This document shows positions 37,323 through 47,382 of a stretch of 64,000 nucleotides of DNA, one piece after another. The notes beneath the pieces were generated by a model. It worked only from the letters and a program-made list of their open reading frames with translations, was not told the DNA's origin and made no database searches. The stretch is from LLD-282 sp964395835 (GTDB lineage Bacteria; Pseudomonadota; Gammaproteobacteria; Berkiellales; Berkiellaceae), in assembly GCA_964395835.1 (NCBI GenBank), contig CAYNBJ010000003.1, positions 103,685-167,684 of the forward strand, read 5' to 3'. A program made the translations under genes and the position numbers. Position 1 is the first letter of the stretch. Every line of letters starts with the position of its first letter.

Positions 37323-38726
37323 ATGGCCGCCCCATCTATGGAAGATCTCGTTTCTCTATGCAAACGTAGAGGGTTCATTTATCCTTCAAGCGCTCTTTAT
37401 GGCGGATTGAAAGGTTTTTTTGATTTTGGACCTTTAGGGGTCGAGCTGAAAAACAACCTGAAAAAAAGTTGGTGGAATGCGATGATTTATGAAAGAGATG
37501 ATATTGTGGGCTTAGATAGCGCAACAATTATGCATGGAGATGTATTTACATATTCAGGGCACTTGAAAACATTTAGCGATCCCCTTGTCGATTGTAAGGT
37601 GTGTCGTAGTCGTTGGCGTGCCGATCATTTAAAAAATGGACAATGCCCAGGCTGTGGTAGTCATGACTTGACAGATCCTCGTCCATTTAATCTCATGATG
37701 AAAACCACATTAGGCCCCATTGATGACCCGTCTGCTGTAGCTTATATGCGGCCAGAAACAGCACAGGGAATTTTTTTGAATTTTAAGCATGTTTATGATT
37801 CGATGAATCCCAAATTACCTTTTGGAATTGCGCAAATTGGGAAATCTTATCGCAATGAAATCACACCCCGACATTTCATTTTTCGAGTCAGAGAATTTGA
37901 GCAAATGGAGCTGGAGTATTTTGTCAGACCAGGCGAAGATGATAAAACTCATGCCTATTGGGTTGACCAAAGACGGCAATGGTGGGTTGAGCAGGGCCTA
38001 GATCCATTAAAGTTACATTCTTTCTCACAGCCAAAAGAAGAATTATCACATTATTCGAAAGCGACTGTAGACTTACTCTATGAATTTCCTCATGGAGCAG
38101 AAGAGCTCGAAGGTATTGCCAATCGCACAGATTTTGATCTCGGCAGTCATACAAAAGATCAAGAGTCACTTAAAATTGATGCCAAAGTAGAAAAAAATCT
38201 TCATGCTGTGCAACGATTGGCTATCAAAGAAGCGACAGATCAAGAGTGGATTGTGCCTTATGTTATTGAGCCTTCCGCAGGAGTTGAGCGAGGTGTTTTG
38301 GCTATTTTACATGAAGCTTATACTGAAGAAACTCTATCTAATGGGGAAAAGCGCTTGGTCTTAAAGCTGAAACCTCATTTAGCACCTATCAAAGTCGCGG
38401 TCATCCCTTTGCTCAAAAACAACCCTGTTCTCGTGAACTGTGCCCAAGCGCTGGTGAGCAAATTAAAAAGATTGCATCTAGGATGGGTCGTATATGAATC
38501 GACTTCATCGATTGGCAAATCTTATCGAAGACATGATGAAATTGGAACTCCCTTTTGTCTGACAGTTGATTTTGACACGATCAGTCAAAGCGACAATCTC
38601 GAACAGCATCGAACAGTCACAATTCGATATCGAGATACCTGCGCACAAGAGCGTATTGCTCTTGAAGACGTTCCTCAAAAAATAGCCTTATTATTGCAAA
38701 ACTTTGGAGATGCAGCATATGATTGA
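37323..38726 (+). CDS. glyS: Glycyl-tRNA synthetase, single-chain (alpha2) type
   Basis: About 467 residues. The N-terminus (LVSLCKRRGFIYPSSALYGG, then GFFDFGPLGVELKNNLK) and motifs YMRPETAQGIFLNFK, FGIAQIGKSYRNEITPRHF and EPSAGVERGVLAIL are those of the class II homodimeric glycyl-tRNA synthetase. A zinc-finger-like CKVC...CPGC insert is present. Most Gammaproteobacteria instead use the unrelated alpha2beta2 GlyQ/GlyS, so this type is unusual. The start at 37323 is chosen by family fit; 37338 is possible. It overlaps the tyrS start. Confidence 0.93.
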   Translation: MAAPSMEDLVSLCKRRGFIYPSSALYGGLKGFFDFGPLGVELKNNLKKSWWNAMIYERDDIVGLDSATIMHGDVFTYSGHLKTFSDPLVDCKVCRSRWRADHLKNGQCPGCGSHDLTDPRPFNLMMKTTLGPIDDPSAVAYMRPETAQGIFLNFKHVYDSMNPKLPFGIAQIGKSYRNEITPRHFIFRVREFEQMELEYFVRPGEDDKTHAYWVDQRRQWWVEQGLDPLKLHSFSQPKEELSHYSKATVDLLYEFPHGAEELEGIANRTDFDLGSHTKDQESLKIDAKVEKNLHAVQRLAIKEATDQEWIVPYVIEPSAGVERGVLAILHEAYTEETLSNGEKRLVLKLKPHLAPIKVAVIPLLKNNPVLVNCAQALVSKLKRLHLGWVVYESTSSIGKSYRRHDEIGTPFCLTVDFDTISQSDNLEQHRTVTIRYRDTCAQERIALEDVPQKIALLLQNFGDAAYD

Positions 38727-39942
38727 CTTGCAAACAGATCTCGAAAATCGCGGATTAATTTACCAGTCTAATCATGCGCAAGAGGCCTATGCATATGCTC
38801 AGATGGGCAGACAAGTCGCTTATGCAGGGTTTGATTGTACAGCACCATCATTACATGTGGGCCATTTAATGCCAATTATGCTCTTGCGTCGTTGGCAGAA
38901 AGCAGGCCATCGCCCCATTGTTCTTTTTGGCTCTGCTACAACTCTTGTGGGTGACCCAACAGGGAAAGAGCAATCACGACCTATCCTGACACCAGAAGAT
39001 GTGCAACGCAATAAAGCCAGTCTTTCTAAGATTTTTTCTCGATTTCTCAATATAGACTGCCCAGATACTGGAGTCATTTTTGTAGATAATGCTCAGTGGT
39101 GGGAGCCTAAATCGTATCTTTCTGTTCTAAGAGAGATAGGATCGCAAATTACAGTGAATCATATGCTGCATTTTGAAACAATTGCACGCAGAATTGAGCA
39201 ACAGCAGCCTTTGAGTTTTTTAGAATTTAATTACATGATATTGCAGGCTTATGATTTTGTGCACCTCAAAAAAACTTATGGCTGCTCCTATCAATTTGGT
39301 GGCAGCGATCAGTGGGGCAATATGATCATGGGAACCACTTTGGGACATAAACTGAACCAACAAGATATGTTTGTGTTTACATCGCCTTTGCTGACAACTG
39401 CAGACGGGCGTAAGATGGGGAAAACAGAAAAAGGCGCTGTTTGGCTTCATGAGGATTATCTTTCTGATTTTGACTACTGGCAATTTTGGCGGAATGTCGA
39501 TGATAAAGATTGTGAAAAACTTCTCTTAGCTATGACAGATTTAGAGGTTGCTGAGATCTCAGAACTCTGCCAAAAAGATATCAATCAAGCAAAAATGCGG
39601 CTTGCGCATGAGCAAACAAAGTTGTGTCGCGGTGATGAGGCAGCAGAGAAAGCATCAGCACAGGCACGCAGTTTATTTTCTGATCAAAGTCTTGCAAGTC
39701 GTAAAAAAGCTCTAGAAGCTTTTTCAATGGGTGGTGAGCCGCGCTCTTTGTTGGATATTCTCGTGCTGATAAAAGCGGCCTCTTCAAAAAGTGCAGCAAG
39801 AACATTAATTGATCAAAAAGCTGTCAAAATCGATGATCAGCTGATTTCAGATGTCTTCTATCAAATTAATCCCCAAACATTTTCACATGATGGAATCTTG
39901 ATCGCAGTAGGGAAAAAGACTGCATTTTTGATCGTGGCCTAG
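38719..39942 (+). CDS. tyrS: Tyrosyl-tRNA synthetase
   Basis: 407 residues, class I. The HIGH-type motif is HVGHLMPI and the KMSKS-type motif is KMGKT. The substrate pocket FGGSDQWGN and a C-terminal S4-like RNA-binding domain (SAARTLIDQKAVKIDDQLIS) are present. The start at 38719 has GGAG nine bases upstream, inside the end of glyS, so the two genes overlap by eight bases and are coupled. An aromatic amino acid permease follows 21 bases later. Confidence 0.95.
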   Translation: MIDLQTDLENRGLIYQSNHAQEAYAYAQMGRQVAYAGFDCTAPSLHVGHLMPIMLLRRWQKAGHRPIVLFGSATTLVGDPTGKEQSRPILTPEDVQRNKASLSKIFSRFLNIDCPDTGVIFVDNAQWWEPKSYLSVLREIGSQITVNHMLHFETIARRIEQQQPLSFLEFNYMILQAYDFVHLKKTYGCSYQFGGSDQWGNMIMGTTLGHKLNQQDMFVFTSPLLTTADGRKMGKTEKGAVWLHEDYLSDFDYWQFWRNVDDKDCEKLLLAMTDLEVAEISELCQKDINQAKMRLAHEQTKLCRGDEAAEKASAQARSLFSDQSLASRKKALEAFSMGGEPRSLLDILVLIKAASSKSAARTLIDQKAVKIDDQLISDVFYQINPQTFSHDGILIAVGKKTAFLIVA

Positions 39943-39963
39943 AGATATTATGGAGATCTTTAT

Positions 39964-41112
39964 ATGAACAAATGGCTTGCCCAGCAAAATCATGCCTGGC
40001 TTACAGTCTTTTTTTTGATTTTAGGAACTTCTATTGGTGCTGGCATGATGACATTACCACTGTTGCTTCAGCCTTTTGGTTTTTTCTCAATGCTGGGATT
40101 GATTGGTGGCGCTGCGATTGTCATGTATCTTGTGAGTTTTATTTGGATTAGCCTGTGTTATCACTTCGAACCTGACTCTAATTTATCAACTTATGTCAAA
40201 AATCTAGCCCCGCATTTACTCTATCCGACACACGTGGCTTATCTCATTTTTTTTTGGAGTTTAATCGCATACTATTTGAGTGTGTTGCCAACGTTTTTAG
40301 TGCCATATGTGTCTGTTGCTTGTCTGGAATATCCCGTTTTTTATTGTTTTGTGCTGTGGCTTTATCTTCTGATATCTCCTAAAAAACAAGGGCTATTAAA
40401 TGAAATTGCAGTTTTTTTTATGTTGGGATGTCTTGCTTGGATTGGTTTCTTGTTGACCTCAGGTAAAGGTCTGTTTGAGACTGCATGGCCTTCTAAAGGC
40501 GGCGCACAATCATGGGATGTTTTTGTGCCTTTGCTGATGTTTTTCGGATATCATCTCTCCATTCCATCTTTTAGAGTTTATGGGCTTTCTGCAGCCTCTT
40601 TAAAGAAGGCCACGTTTTTTTCGGCCTTCGGTATTTTTATGATTTACTCAATTTGGTCATGGCTCTTGCTATCTTTTATTGCCCAGAGTCAGTCTCCTAT
40701 TCTTTCGCAAAACGATCTCATCCATTATCTTCTTGCAACTGCTCAGAATAAAGATATTTTAAGACCCATCGCATTCTTTTCTTTTTATGCGACTTGGACC
40801 TCATGTTTAGGTTTGAGTATGGGGGCGAGTGCTTATTTAAAAGACTGCATGCAAGGATCGACCCTGCTCATCGCCTTTATCACCGCTATGCCCCCTTTAA
40901 TTTTGCTTTATTGGAGTGGCGGTGTCTATCAAAGTTTGCTCGGATTAGCTTCATTATTAGCCTTATACTTGCTCATTTTGCTGCCTTCAATGCTGCATTT
41001 CCTTTTGCATTTTCAAAAATTTAGAAAAATTTCTTTTTTGAGCCTGACTTTGATTATCTTAGCATTGTTTTTTATTGTATCTGAGATGGGAATATTGTTT
41101 AAATATCTATGA
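39964..41112 (+). CDS. Aromatic amino acid permease (HAAAP family)
   Basis: A 382-residue protein with about eleven transmembrane helices. The first helix (LILGTSIGAGMMTLPLLLQP) carries the GTSIGAGMMxLP signature of TyrP/Mtr proton-coupled aromatic amino acid permeases. It lies just after tyrS in the same orientation, so tyrosine uptake is the natural guess. Amino acid scavenging would suit an intracellular lifestyle. GGAG lies eight bases before the ATG. Confidence 0.87.
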   Translation: MNKWLAQQNHAWLTVFFLILGTSIGAGMMTLPLLLQPFGFFSMLGLIGGAAIVMYLVSFIWISLCYHFEPDSNLSTYVKNLAPHLLYPTHVAYLIFFWSLIAYYLSVLPTFLVPYVSVACLEYPVFYCFVLWLYLLISPKKQGLLNEIAVFFMLGCLAWIGFLLTSGKGLFETAWPSKGGAQSWDVFVPLLMFFGYHLSIPSFRVYGLSAASLKKATFFSAFGIFMIYSIWSWLLLSFIAQSQSPILSQNDLIHYLLATAQNKDILRPIAFFSFYATWTSCLGLSMGASAYLKDCMQGSTLLIAFITAMPPLILLYWSGGVYQSLLGLASLLALYLLILLPSMLHFLLHFQKFRKISFLSLTLIILALFFIVSEMGILFKYL

Positions 41113-41252
41113 CACCTTTTTCATCTACGTATTGTTTTATGAAAATGCGCATCAGTCCCTTTAAAATAGGATTTCATAGGAAGATGTGTCTGATAGGGAG
41201 GAATTGCATTAGTCTATAATTAACTATACAGAGATTCTCTATAGGTTATATT

Positions 41253-42137
41253 ATGGATCAGATGACTTCTGCACAAGGCGCTCATTCTAAAAAAACAATG
41301 TTTGGTGTTTTTAAAGATGTATTTAGAGCATTAGTGGGCAACAGACAAATGCGCGAATTTGTGTTCGTTTTTTGCGCAGCATTAGTCATGATGCCATCTA
41401 TCCAATCGTTGCTGATTTCTGCCATACTTATAAAGCTGCTTGTCGATCCAATTGTGTCCAATTATTTATCAAAAAAAATGCGATTAATTTATGGGTGTTT
41501 ATTGCTGATGAGCTTATTCGCATATGTTTTTTTCGCAAGCTCGCCCATTCCGCCCATTCCGCCCATTTTGGTATTTCTGTTTTTTTATAAGCTGGGAGAT
41601 GTATTTACTCATTTATATTTGAAGGGACAAATGTTCCTTTCTAAGTATTTAGGAGAGAGTGCATTTTTACGCCCCGGATATTTTATGGATCTGCTTTTAA
41701 TTGCAGTGGGTATCGGGATGGTTTGGAGTGGTTTTGTTGAGGGAGCCATAGCATTATATTTGGGAGGGAGTAGCTTGTCATATAAAATTACAAGGCATAT
41801 TGGTGCGCTGTATTTGAAAGATTCAAAGTTCGGAAATCTATTCGGATTGTCAATGGACATGGCTCTTTGTTCTTTGAGAGCCGTTTTATTTTTTATACCA
41901 GGAGTGAATTTTTTGACACTGGGTCTGACGGTTTGGAATCTGACAGGTCTGATATGTGTTTATCGTATGGCAGATCGAGCATCTTTCACTCTGAGCCATC
42001 AACTAGCTCTCAGTTCGGCACTTGCACAAATGCAGGAGATTCGTGTGCCTCAAGGGAAAAAGCAAGATGATGGATCTTTAAAAACGTCACCGGAAAACGT
42101 ATTCAATTCAAATCCAAGATCAAAAAAAAATAAGTAA
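41253..42137 (+). CDS. Hypothetical polytopic membrane protein
   Basis: A 294-residue protein with about six hydrophobic segments (FVFCAALVMMPSIQSLLISA; LIYGCLLLMSLFAYVFFA; ILVFLFFYKLGDV; MDLLLIAVGIGMVWSGFV and others). A polar Lys/Ser-rich tail ends in NPRSKKNK. A short stretch SPIPPIPPI is encoded by a 9-base tandem repeat at 41542-41568. No family is recognised; convergent with hrpA. Confidence 0.65.
   Translation: MDQMTSAQGAHSKKTMFGVFKDVFRALVGNRQMREFVFVFCAALVMMPSIQSLLISAILIKLLVDPIVSNYLSKKMRLIYGCLLLMSLFAYVFFASSPIPPIPPILVFLFFYKLGDVFTHLYLKGQMFLSKYLGESAFLRPGYFMDLLLIAVGIGMVWSGFVEGAIALYLGGSSLSYKITRHIGALYLKDSKFGNLFGLSMDMALCSLRAVLFFIPGVNFLTLGLTVWNLTGLICVYRMADRASFTLSHQLALSSALAQMQEIRVPQGKKQDDGSLKTSPENVFNSNPRSKKNK
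41542..41568 (+). repeat. Three copies of a 9-base repeat inside a gene
   Basis: The unit CGCCCATTC is repeated almost three times in frame and encodes the PIP-PIP loop of the 41253 membrane protein. Length change by slippage would stay in frame. Confidence 0.7.
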
Positions 42138-42466
42138 AAATCCTTGCAGCGCAGAGAGTGCATCTCTCTTGTCGGTTTAAATGTCAATGAAAAATCGATA
42201 TGTGAGTGTGGAGATGCCTGCGATATGGCCAGTTTGAGCTATTGATTTCTGCGCACGCAAGTAGCACAGGACTAAGCTTTTTATGACTTGGACTTACGCA
42301 CTCTCAGCTGCCGTTGTTTAGGGATTGACCTATCAGTATAGATTCTACGCTACTGCAAATCGTTACTCATTTGAGAACAGAAATTTTAGATACCATCATG
42401 TCTAACGAATCAGGGGTCGATGATTTCAAGTACCAAAAGATACATTTTAGCACTCAGAGTTTGTAC
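42138..42466. other. Intergenic region between convergent genes
   Basis: About 330 bases. A hairpin AGAGAG-TGCAT-CTCTCT lies near 42156-42172, without a U-run. An 80-codon frame (42371-42613) mostly overlaps hrpA antisense and is not called. Nothing else is seen. Confidence 0.35.
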
Positions 42467-45400
42467 TTATTTGGAGTCAGGCCATTTTATTTGACCCATT
42501 TTCGATTGTTCAGACCATATGATGAGCCTTTTTCCAGAAACAGGCGTAATAGTATTGTAGGGTTGGAAGAATGTATTTCCAACCCATTCCCACCAAAGAG
42601 CCCAAAAAGGTGAGTGAGGGCAGAGTTTTATGTCACTTTGAAGAGAAATCGCATGCATAATCTCATTTGATTCAGTGGCAAATTGCTTGGCAAGATGAGG
42701 TTTTTGGATAATACGCTCATTTAAAGCATGTGCAGATCTGAGCCAAACAGGGACTTTTTTTAGCCATGATAAAGGTAGGTGACGGAGAAATTTTTTTTTC
42801 TGCAGAGCAGTTAATCCTGGTTTCGCCCAATCAGGACTGCGATCATATGAAATCTTTTTACAGTCTCTGAGATTCAATAAAAGTGTCGCAGTCCAATTTT
42901 TTTCTTGTATTAAAGGATGTTTGAAAAGTGAGTCGATCCAAGCGAGCATCTGGTCTTGAGTTTTGAACGGCAAAGATTCCAAAGAGATCACTGAACCCAA
43001 TAGAGTTGTTAACAGCTCTCGCTTTTCCTCTCCTGTGGAGAGACTTGGGCATAAAACTTGAAGCCGTTTATCTTGAATTAATAACTGTGTGTAATATTCA
43101 ATCAGATCTCCATACCATGACATTTTTTCTGAAACAGGATAGAAAATTTCTTTTTTTGATTGCATGTCAAAGACTTTAAGTAGGCCTGAATGATATGCAT
43201 GATGCAGATCATCATGAGGATCGCTGAGATCTGCGTATTCTCTATTTGGAGGTGCTTTTTCTAAATCTTTAGCCTCGATCAATGACAGAGAGTGATCTGC
43301 ATGCTCGATCCACAAAGAGGGAAGAAATTTTTTATCTATTTTTTTGATCGACCATTCATTTAATCCTATAGAGATTTCGTAATAATCCTTTAATGCTTTA
43401 TTGAGATAAGACCATAAATATTCTGGCCATCGATATTCTTCGCAGAGTAGATCAATAAACTCATCAGCATGCTCGATCATCGCCCTCTCTTTCTTTCCTA
43501 AAAGTGAGAGACAGTTTTTTAAAATTGCTCTTCTGTAATAGGGGAGTAATCCGATCCAGGCTAAGGGGTGATAACGCTGATATAACTCTTCTGAAAGGTA
43601 AATTTGATAACCTAAAAAAGAGCTTTCTGCATCGGGGTAGATGAATTCTATAGATTCTGCAGAAATGCTCATTCTCTCTGGAAAGTCTTTGGGTGTCAGT
43701 CCGATATCATAAGATAAAAAATCTTTAAAAGAGACATGAGGGAGAGCATATTTGTGGAGAGATTCTCTATTGTAAATACAAATCGGCCAAGTTTTTTGAG
43801 CAAAATCAATTAATTCCGAAAGTGTTTTTAAAACTTGTGGTTGATGTGTCGCAAATACAATTTTATGAGCTTCTAAGTAAGGTGCATGCCATGGCTCTAA
43901 TGACTGAAAATGATTCTCATGTGCTTGCTGTACGATCCCCTCAATTGCGACTTTTCTGCCGTCTAAGTCTTCTGCCGTCGCCCATTTTCTTTTAGGACCT
44001 GCAATGACAAGGCCCCAAAGTAGGGTTTTTTCGTGATAATAGGCAGCACCTTTTTCGGGGCAATAGTGCCAATCACTTTTTTGCGTGACGAGATATTTTT
44101 CAGCCAGCTTGATCACACTATGTGGTTCAATAGCGCCTACATAACGTAACATTAAACCTTTAGGATAAGAAAGGGTTGTCATTGCAAGGAGCCATGAAGG
44201 AGGGCTCAGTTCTCCTTGCTTTTTCATTGGGCTCAGGGCAATAATTCCCTGAGGTCCTTTATATGAACCATCATCGAGTTTTGTAAAAATACGATCATAA
44301 AAACCATGGAGTAAAATCTCATGCAAGATTGCAGCAGCAGGGAGCTCAATGATGTGTTGAGGACTTTGCGTTGCTGGTAAAAAGCGCTGATTGAGATCGC
44401 GGACATTTTCTTCCCATTGTTCGAGATATAAAGGATGTAGAAATTGTTGATGACAATAGGATTCAAATTTTTTACGTGAGAGTTCAGTGCGTTTTTTTTG
44501 AATGCGATTCCATAAATTTAAAATAGCTATAAAATCTGAGGACAAATCTTTGTCCTGGAGATGCATTTGATCTGCTTCAGTTCTTTTTTCAAAGGGCCTT
44601 AAGCGAGGATCTTGGTTTGAAAGAAAACCCACAATAATGGCAATAGAAGGCACGATTTTTCTTTTTTGTGCAGCTCGCATGATGACGCTGAAACGGGGAT
44701 CTAAGGTGTCATGTAATATGATTTTGCCCAGTTCGGTGATCTTGTATCGCTCATCAACGAGATTGAGCATTTTTAAAGTCCAAAGTGCTTCTTTTTTTTG
44801 ATTTTCTTGAGGAGGGCTAATAAATTCAAAATGATGAAAATTTTTATCGTGAATGGATAAAATTTTGAGATAGACGGAAGCTAAAGAGCTTCTTTGTATC
44901 TCAACAAGCCGTTCTTTAGGTCTGCTGAGCATATCTTCTTGGGTATAAAGATGGAAACAGCGTCCTGATTGAGTGCGACCACAGCGACCACGTCTTTGCA
45001 TAATCGATGCTTGTGAGATAGGCACAATCGGGTAGGATAAAACTTTTAATGTCGAATGATACATCATAATTTTTTCTTGTCCGATATCAATCACAGCGGA
45101 AATATTGGGCAAAGTTAAAGATGTTTCGGCGATATTGGTAGATAAAATAATTTTTTGTTTACCATCGGTGCTATGATAGATGCTTTTTTTTTGCATTAAT
45201 GGATTCATGCGAGCGTAAAGTGGGCAGCATACAAAATGCGTTCTTAATTTTTTTACAGAATCAGCTATTTCATGAATTTGACCTTCAGTGGCACAAAAGA
45301 GTAATAGATTCCCTTCTTGTGGTAAAGAGGGATGGTCCAGTGCCCATAGTACTTTATCCATGACACTGCCGCTATGTTCATTTGGCAAATAATAATCTTC

Positions 45401-45982
45401 AATCGGAAACGAGCGTCCTCCAATTGAAATTTTTTTAGCAGATGGAAAATACTCTGTCCACTTTTGCTCACCAAATGTCGCTGACAGAAGGGCAATTTTT
45501 AAATCAGGGCGTTTATGAAGCGCTTCTTTTAAAAATCCACAAATGAGATCGCCTGAAATGGTGCGCTCATGAATCTCATCGAGAATAATACAGCTGTATT
45601 TTTTTAATAAAAGATCTCGTTGCAAATGTTGCAATAAGACACCCTCAGTCATGATATGTAGCAGTTGGTTTTCAGATAAATATTTGTGCCCTTTGATTTG
45701 CCAGCCGACAAATTGATGAGGCTGCCCTTGCAGTTCTTCATTGATTCTTTGAGCAATCATCGTTGTGGCTAAGCGTCTGGGCTGAGTCATAGCGATAGGT
45801 CGTGAATCTTTTTCACCAAAGAGTTTGATAGCAATTTTGGGGATTTGAGTAGATTTACCAGAGCCTGTTTCGCTTTCAATAATCAATATATTGGACTGGG
45901 TCCAAGCTTGCTCAATCAATACAGAAGATTTTGAGACTTCTAGCTGTTCATCGAGATCTAAACGATACAGTCTGGTATGCAC
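42467..45982 (-). CDS. hrpA: ATP-dependent RNA helicase HrpA
   Basis: A 1171-residue DEAH-box helicase. Walker A/motif I is ESETGSGKSTQIPK (about residue 36), motif II is LDEIHERT, motif III LLSATF and motif VI QRRGRCGRTQSGRCF. The HA2/OB-fold and long C-terminal domains of HrpA follow (YCPEKGAAYYHEKTLLWG is typical). HrpA acts on mRNA and rescues collided ribosomes. E. coli HrpA is 1300 residues, so this one is slightly compact. It is typical of Proteobacteria. Confidence 0.93.
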   Translation of the reverse strand: MHTRLYRLDLDEQLEVSKSSVLIEQAWTQSNILIIESETGSGKSTQIPKIAIKLFGEKDSRPIAMTQPRRLATTMIAQRINEELQGQPHQFVGWQIKGHKYLSENQLLHIMTEGVLLQHLQRDLLLKKYSCIILDEIHERTISGDLICGFLKEALHKRPDLKIALLSATFGEQKWTEYFPSAKKISIGGRSFPIEDYYLPNEHSGSVMDKVLWALDHPSLPQEGNLLLFCATEGQIHEIADSVKKLRTHFVCCPLYARMNPLMQKKSIYHSTDGKQKIILSTNIAETSLTLPNISAVIDIGQEKIMMYHSTLKVLSYPIVPISQASIMQRRGRCGRTQSGRCFHLYTQEDMLSRPKERLVEIQRSSLASVYLKILSIHDKNFHHFEFISPPQENQKKEALWTLKMLNLVDERYKITELGKIILHDTLDPRFSVIMRAAQKRKIVPSIAIIVGFLSNQDPRLRPFEKRTEADQMHLQDKDLSSDFIAILNLWNRIQKKRTELSRKKFESYCHQQFLHPLYLEQWEENVRDLNQRFLPATQSPQHIIELPAAAILHEILLHGFYDRIFTKLDDGSYKGPQGIIALSPMKKQGELSPPSWLLAMTTLSYPKGLMLRYVGAIEPHSVIKLAEKYLVTQKSDWHYCPEKGAAYYHEKTLLWGLVIAGPKRKWATAEDLDGRKVAIEGIVQQAHENHFQSLEPWHAPYLEAHKIVFATHQPQVLKTLSELIDFAQKTWPICIYNRESLHKYALPHVSFKDFLSYDIGLTPKDFPERMSISAESIEFIYPDAESSFLGYQIYLSEELYQRYHPLAWIGLLPYYRRAILKNCLSLLGKKERAMIEHADEFIDLLCEEYRWPEYLWSYLNKALKDYYEISIGLNEWSIKKIDKKFLPSLWIEHADHSLSLIEAKDLEKAPPNREYADLSDPHDDLHHAYHSGLLKVFDMQSKKEIFYPVSEKMSWYGDLIEYYTQLLIQDKRLQVLCPSLSTGEEKRELLTTLLGSVISLESLPFKTQDQMLAWIDSLFKHPLIQEKNWTATLLLNLRDCKKISYDRSPDWAKPGLTALQKKKFLRHLPLSWLKKVPVWLRSAHALNERIIQKPHLAKQFATESNEIMHAISLQSDIKLCPHSPFWALWWEWVGNTFFQPYNTITPVSGKRLIIWSEQSKMGQIKWPDSK

Positions 45983-46025
45983 AAAAATACAACAATAAAA
46001 AATGAATGATTTATTTTAACACAAG

Positions 46026-47312
46026 TTAGGCCAAATCATTGACAGAAGGGGAGGGGAAATATGCAGATTTTGCGTGAGATAACAGCCAATCACCTCCTCG
46101 ATACTGTGGTCCTGCCCATAAGCTTTGACCATATTGCAATTTTCTGGAGGAAAATCCTGCATGAAATAGAGCCAATTTTGTTTGATAAAGACGAATAAAA
46201 TATCCATCTAGTCCGCGCTGGGTCAGCAGATTTTGTTTTTCTTGGAGTTGATTCGACCAATCTCTTAATGTACGGGCAGCGTGTTCATCCATCGTTTCAT
46301 AATGGATCAGTCGACATTGAGAAGAGGGGGTGATTTTTTTGGAGAAGGTTTCTAAAGAAGAAAGATGATAAGCACTGAGTACATAATCTTGCATAAATCT
46401 TTCTAAAAATGCACCAAAAGCATTATCTGTGTACCCAATCTGTTGACTCAGCATAAGTCCTGTAGGCGTCAAATGATGTGATGCTTGCATGAGGAGTTGT
46501 TTTTGATAAAATTGCCCGCACCAATCAAAGGGGAAAAGAAATGCAATTTTATTATACCATTGGTTGGGTCCAAAAACCGCTTCGTAGGATTTGACTTCTA
46601 CCTGAGAGCTTAGGCCTCGAATATGTATCATGCGTTCAATCGTTTTTTGATGTAGGGGGGAAAACGATACAACAATACTTTGGCACCCATAATGCTCTGC
46701 GGCGTAAATGCCCAGTGCGCCCCATCCAGAGCCCAAGTCTAGTAAGGTATCCGATGGTAATATGCATAATTTTTCGCAAAATCTTTGTAGCTGCCATTGT
46801 GCTGCTTGTTCTATCGAGGCTCTGGGGTGAGGATATAACGCCGTTGTATAGAGGCGATATTTTTTATCAAGCAGGTGTTCAAAAAACAAATCAGAGAGAT
46901 TGTAATGGTCGGTTAAAAAATCGAATATTTTTTTTTCACTGACCTGGGTCCAGTCTTGATATATTCGAATCAAAGGGCGAAGCCATTGATGAGAAGAAGG
47001 GTGCTCCAGCTGAGATTTTTCGACCAGTTCTTGTACGAGGGCTAAGAGTTTTGAGGTGCTCCAGTGACCATAAAGATAAGCGTCTAGCCAGGATTTTAAA
47101 TCACAAAATGATAATAAAGACAGACATTCTTCAGATTGTTCATAAAAGTCAATTTTGATTGCACCTTGGCCAATAATTTCTGTGGCTCTGTTACTTTTCC
47201 ATTCAAAAGCGCAGTTTCCAAAGCCTTCGAGATGCTTGCGGATTGTCGATTCTAAAGAGTGCACAGAAGATTTTTTGTTTTTTATGGCTGTAGCTAGGGG
47301 ATGTTCACTCAT
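46026..47312 (-). CDS. Cyclopropane-fatty-acid-synthase-like methyltransferase
   Basis: 428 residues. The N-terminal ~180 residues match the CFA synthase lipid-binding domain region (FLTDHYNLSDLFFEHLLD). The C-terminal SAM-binding domain has LLDLGSGWGALGIYAAEHYG and a VVSFSPLHQKTIERM strand. CFA synthases methylenate unsaturated phospholipid acyl chains, changing membrane stability. It could also be one of the related SAM methyltransferases; the family call is firm, the exact product less so. The unknown 47383 gene lies 70 bases upstream on the same strand. Confidence 0.8.
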   Translation of the reverse strand: MSEHPLATAIKNKKSSVHSLESTIRKHLEGFGNCAFEWKSNRATEIIGQGAIKIDFYEQSEECLSLLSFCDLKSWLDAYLYGHWSTSKLLALVQELVEKSQLEHPSSHQWLRPLIRIYQDWTQVSEKKIFDFLTDHYNLSDLFFEHLLDKKYRLYTTALYPHPRASIEQAAQWQLQRFCEKLCILPSDTLLDLGSGWGALGIYAAEHYGCQSIVVSFSPLHQKTIERMIHIRGLSSQVEVKSYEAVFGPNQWYNKIAFLFPFDWCGQFYQKQLLMQASHHLTPTGLMLSQQIGYTDNAFGAFLERFMQDYVLSAYHLSSLETFSKKITPSSQCRLIHYETMDEHAARTLRDWSNQLQEKQNLLTQRGLDGYFIRLYQTKLALFHAGFSSRKLQYGQSLWAGPQYRGGDWLLSHAKSAYFPSPSVNDLA

Positions 47313-47382
47313 AAGTCATCTCGGTCTGAGGCAGGGCTATTAATCATTATTATCGTACGGACCTGGTCTGATGTCGAGAATA

